DNA of 64,000 bases from Frankia canadensis (GTDB taxonomy: Bacteria > Actinomycetota > Actinomycetes > Frankiales > Frankiaceae). The notes beneath the pieces were generated by a model. It was not told the DNA's origin. It saw only the letters and a list, made by a program, of their open reading frames with translations, and made no database searches. Positions 61,104 to 64,000 of the stretch are shown piece after piece (the first letter of the stretch is position 1; each line of letters starts with the position of its first letter). The stretch is taken from the NCBI RefSeq assembly GCF_900197875.1, contig NZ_FZMO01000013.1, positions 1-64,000 on the forward strand, given 5' to 3'. Position numbers and translations under genes: made by a program.

Positions 61104-62132
61104 GTGACCCGCATCGCCGTAGACCTGCTGGGGGAGGGGCTGCCCGCTGGACCCCTCCTCGAGGCGTTGCCCACCGCGCTGGACGCTGATCCACGCCTCG
61201 TGCTGATCCTCGTGGCGGCCGAGGGCGGCGTCGAGGACGACCTGGCCAGGTTGGGCATCGCCCCAGGCGAGCGAGTGCTGCTGCGGAGCGCGTCGCAGTC
61301 GGTCGACGGCGGTCCGCAGGCGCTGCGGGACGTGCGCGGGCGGCGCGGCGCGGGCGTCCGGGTCGCGGCCCGGCTCGTGCGCGACGGCGAGGCGGACGCC
61401 ATGGTCTCCGTGGCGCCGGTCGAGTCCGTCCTCGCGGCCGCCCAGTTCACGTACGGCCTGCTACCCGGCGCGACGCGGGCGGTGCTCGCCTCGGTCGTCG
61501 GTGAGCGCGAGGCGGGTGTCGTCCTGTGTGACGCGGGGGGTGGCCCGTTCGGTACCGCTGACGAGTTCGCGCAGAGCGCGCTGCTCGGTGGTGCGTACGC
61601 GGCACTGCGCTTCTCCACCCGGGCGCCCAGGGTGGGCCTGCTGACCGCGCGGGTCGCGCTGGTGGACCCGCTGCGCGACGCCGCCGACGAGGCGCTGCGG
61701 ACGCTCGACCTGGACTATCTCGGCCCGCGTACGCCTGATCTCGCCGTTGCGACGGCGGCCGGGCCGGGCCGGGAACTCGAGGTCGTGGTCACCGACGGCT
61801 ACACCGGCGACATCGTGCTCTCGGTCATCCGGGCAGCGCTGGAACGGCGGCGCCCGCGCGGCGCGGCGGACAGGGGTACCGAGCTGGATCCGGCATGGGG
61901 AACACTGGAGGATCCTGAGGTGCGGGGGGGAACGATCGTGTTGGGGGTCGACGGCGTCGCGGTGCACGCCGACCGCGGCGAAGGAGGTTCCGTGGATGCC
62001 GGCGGCGACGGTCTGCTCGCGGCCCTGAGGGTCGCCTCGTTGGCCGTTCGGGGGGATCTGTGCTTGCACGCCCGGACGGCGCTGGCGACGCTCGTCGCCC
62101 GGCGGCGAGCCCGAGCCGGGCTGGTCGGATGA
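61104..62132 (+). CDS. plsX: PlsX-like phosphate acyltransferase (divergent)
   Basis: 342 residues, located between rpmF and rnc as plsX is. PlsX converts acyl-ACP to acyl-phosphate for phospholipid synthesis. Recognisable: [12 protein letters not shown] at the start (canonical form VDAMGGD), [16 protein letters not shown] and [17 protein letters not shown]. Other hallmarks are changed: the usual SAGNTGA stretch reads [12 protein letters not shown] and DVGAN reads LCDAGGG. Identity as a PlsX relative is fairly clear, enzymatic activity less so. GTG start; overlaps rnc by four bases. Confidence 0.75.
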   Translation: MTRIAVDLLGEGLPAGPLLEALPTALDADPRLVLILVAAEGGVEDDLARLGIAPGERVLLRSASQSVDGGPQALRDVRGRRGAGVRVAARLVRDGEADAMVSVAPVESVLAAAQFTYGLLPGATRAVLASVVGEREAGVVLCDAGGGPFGTADEFAQSALLGGAYAALRFSTRAPRVGLLTARVALVDPLRDAADEALRTLDLDYLGPRTPDLAVATAAGPGRELEVVVTDGYTGDIVLSVIRAALERRRPRGAADRGTELDPAWGTLEDPEVRGGTIVLGVDGVAVHADRGEGGSVDAGGDGLLAALRVASLAVRGDLCLHARTALATLVARRRARAGLVG

Positions 62133-62974
62133 CCCGCCAGCTGCCGCCGACGCCCCCGCGCGAGGGCCTGATCAAGGTCCTGGACGCCGACATCGACCAG
62201 GAGCTGCTTGATCGCGCGCTGACGCACCGCTCGTACGCGTACGAGAAGGGCGGCCTGCCGACCAACGAGCGGCTGGAGTTCCTCGGCGACGCCGTTCTCG
62301 GCCTCGTCGTCACCGCCGCCCTCTTCCTGCGCCATCCCGACCTGCCCGAGGGGCAGCTGGCCAAGCAGCGCGCCTCGGTGGTCAACATGCGCGCGCTCGC
62401 CGCGGTGGCCCGCGGGATCGGCCCGACCGGCCTCGGCCCCTACCTGCTGCTCGGCCGCGGCGAGGAGACGACCGGCGGCCGGGACAAGGCGAGCATCCTC
62501 GCCGACACCCTCGAGGCGATCATCGGCGCCGTCTACCTGTCGGCGGGGCTCGACGTGGCCTCCGACTTCGTCCACCGGCTGTTCGACCCGTTGCTGGACG
62601 AGGCCGCGGGCCGTGGCGCCGGCCTGGACTGGAAGACCTCGCTGCAGGAACAGACGGCGCTGCTCGCGCTCGGCCCGCCCGAGTACGTGGTCGCGGAGGC
62701 CGGTCCGGACCACGCCAAGCGGTTCACCGCCTTCGCGAGGATCGCCGGAGAGGCGCTCGGCGAGGGCGAGGGCGGTAGTAAGAAGGAGGCCGAGCAGCGG
62801 GCGGCCGCCGCCGCCTTCGCGGTGCTGGAGCGCCGAGCGTCGGCCGCGGCGCAGCAGGGTGACGCGGACGCGGCGGCGGGCGGCGCGCCGGCCGGTCCGG
62901 CGGTGAGCGGGACGGACGGTGCCGGCGCCGCCTCCGGCGTGCGGGAGCGTGGCGGCGACGTGCCGGCTGCCTGA
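62129..62974 (+). CDS. rnc: Ribonuclease III
   Basis: Double-strand-specific endoribonuclease for rRNA and mRNA processing. Catalytic signature [14 protein letters not shown] (residues 47-60), Mg ligands in [12 protein letters not shown], and the dsRBD ([37 protein letters not shown]). 281 residues including a ~45-residue Ala/Gly-rich tail. ATG overlaps the plsX stop. Confidence 0.96.
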   Translation: MTRQLPPTPPREGLIKVLDADIDQELLDRALTHRSYAYEKGGLPTNERLEFLGDAVLGLVVTAALFLRHPDLPEGQLAKQRASVVNMRALAAVARGIGPTGLGPYLLLGRGEETTGGRDKASILADTLEAIIGAVYLSAGLDVASDFVHRLFDPLLDEAAGRGAGLDWKTSLQEQTALLALGPPEYVVAEAGPDHAKRFTAFARIAGEALGEGEGGSKKEAEQRAAAAAFAVLERRASAAAQQGDADAAAGGAPAGPAVSGTDGAGAASGVRERGGDVPAA

Positions 62975-63006
62975 CCGGGGCCTGGCGTTCGTCGTCGGCG
63001 GTCATC

Positions 63007-63897
63007 ATGCCTGAGCTTCCCGAGGTGGAGGTCGTTCGGCGCGGGCTCGAGCGCGGGGTCGTCGGGCGGGTGATCCGTGAGGTCGAGGTGTCCCACCCCC
63101 GGGCGGTGCGCCGGCATGTGGCGGGAGCGGCGGACTTCCGATCCCTGCTGGTCGGCCGGCGCATCATCGCGGCGAACCGGCGCGGCAAGTACCTCTGGCT
63201 CGCGCTGTGCCCGGAGCCGGCGGCCGGTGAGCACACGTCGACCGGCGCCGGGGACGCGCTGATCGCCCACCTCGGCATGAGTGGGCAGCTCCTGGTGGTG
63301 CCGTCGGGGTCACCGGATCAGAAACATCTGCGGGTGCGGTTCGTCTTCGCCGATGAGGGCCGTGAGCTGCGCTTCGTCGACCAGCGCACCTTCGGCGGCC
63401 TCGCGATCGACGTCGGCGGCGCGCAGCTGCCCGCGCCGATCGCCCACATCGCCCGCGATCCGCTCGACCCCGCGTTCGACGAGGACGCCGTGATCGGGCG
63501 CCTGCGCCGGCGGCGCACTGGCATCAAGCGGGCGCTGCTGGACCAGACGCTGCTCAGCGGGGTCGGCAACATCTACGCGGACGAGGCCCTGTGGGCGGCG
63601 CGGCTGCACTACGCCCGGCCGACCGAGACCATGAACCGGCCGGAGATCCGCCGCCTGCTGGTGGAGGTCCGTGCGGTCATGGCCGCCGCGCTCGACGCGG
63701 GCGGCACCTCCTTCGACCGGCTCTACGTCTCCACGGAGGGGGTCAGCGGGCTGTTCGAGCGCTCGCTCGAGGTCTACGGCCGCGCCGGTCAGCCGTGCGG
63801 CCGGTGCGGCGGCACCATCCGGCGCGACGCGTTCATGAACCGCTCCAGCTTCACCTGCCCGATCTGCCAGCCTCCACCCCGCCACCCCAGGTGGTAG
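63007..63897 (+). CDS. mutM: Formamidopyrimidine-DNA glycosylase
   Basis: Base-excision repair of 8-oxoguanine and ring-opened purines. [15 protein letters not shown] with catalytic Pro1/Glu2, LGMSGQLLV, the H2TH segment [22 protein letters not shown], and the zinc finger [10 protein letters not shown]...CPICQ. 296 residues. Follows rnc by 32 bases, as in other actinobacteria. Confidence 0.96.
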   Translation: MPELPEVEVVRRGLERGVVGRVIREVEVSHPRAVRRHVAGAADFRSLLVGRRIIAANRRGKYLWLALCPEPAAGEHTSTGAGDALIAHLGMSGQLLVVPSGSPDQKHLRVRFVFADEGRELRFVDQRTFGGLAIDVGGAQLPAPIAHIARDPLDPAFDEDAVIGRLRRRRTGIKRALLDQTLLSGVGNIYADEALWAARLHYARPTETMNRPEIRRLLVEVRAVMAAALDAGGTSFDRLYVSTEGVSGLFERSLEVYGRAGQPCGRCGGTIRRDAFMNRSSFTCPICQPPPRHPRW

Positions 63898-64000
63898 CAT
63901 TCGATCACACGTTCGACAGCTACCCTCCTCCCGAGGGCGTGCGGGCGGGCGTGGCGCTCGTGGCGGCGGAGGGAGCCCGTCCGCCGCGGGTGAGGGATGT
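63891..64000 (+). CDS. Possible start of a downstream gene (cut by window end)
   Basis: A GTG at 63891, overlapping the mutM stop, opens a frame that stays open to the window edge ([16 protein letters not shown]...). It is too short to identify and could be chance. Confidence 0.25.
   Translation, partial: MVAFDHTFDSYPPPEGVRAGVALVAAEGARPPRVRD

Overview
The window is chromosomal DNA of a high-GC actinobacterium. GC-rich codon use, many GTG starts, several likely leaderless transcripts and a gene order close to the Mycobacterium tuberculosis Rv3025c-Rv2924c segment (as remembered, not searched) all point that way. A Frankia-like genome is my best guess; no search was possible.

Layout. 0-9 kb: the 3' tail of a 5S rRNA with a strong terminator, then icmF (B12-dependent isobutyryl-CoA mutase fused to its G-protein), a MarR regulator, an orphan mycofactocin-type glycosyltransferase (mftF), a cysteine desulfurase and mnmA (tRNA 2-thiouridylation pair), and a MetE-like Zn protein. 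9-10.3 kb: a stand-alone TnpB (IS200/IS605 superfamily) element wedged directly in front of ligA. 10.3-17 kb: ligA, an ACT-domain protein, and gatC-gatA-small membrane protein-gatB, the tRNA-dependent amidotransferase. 17-19 kb: a MecA-N-type class B penicillin-binding protein.

19-34 kb is a branched-chain amino acid and serine region: ilvB-ilvN-ilvC, serA, leuA, leuB, ilvE and cimA, interspersed with c-di-GMP, CBS, Crp and small-protein genes; leuC-leuD follow at 41-43 kb behind a divergent IclR regulator. Two short leader ORFs too small for normal gene calling precede ilvB (consecutive Ile-Leu-Val codons, followed by a hairpin with a T-run) and leuA (four consecutive Leu codons). These look like ribosome-mediated attenuators; a third, weaker candidate lies before leuB.

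34-41 kb: an FAH-family hydrolase, tRNA-Gln(CTG) and tRNA-Glu(CTC) with near-identical promoter boxes, a histidine kinase, a 17-bp tandem repeat, a bidirectional terminator and a PASTA-type Ser/Thr kinase. 43-54 kb: short HU, ppk, a transglutaminase-like protein, a GGDEF-EAL protein, cofC (F420), gpsA, murA, thiD. 54-64 kb: a stand-alone Lrp ligand-binding protein, a DUF3515 lipoprotein, ddl, rpmB, recG, rsmD, coaD, then a DUF177-rpmF-plsX-rnc-mutM operon with overlapping start/stop codons. The genes are mostly core metabolism, translation and cell-envelope functions. The accessory signals are the TnpB element, several short tandem repeats, the orphan mftF, a HiPIP-like four-cysteine protein and a CxCxxC small protein.
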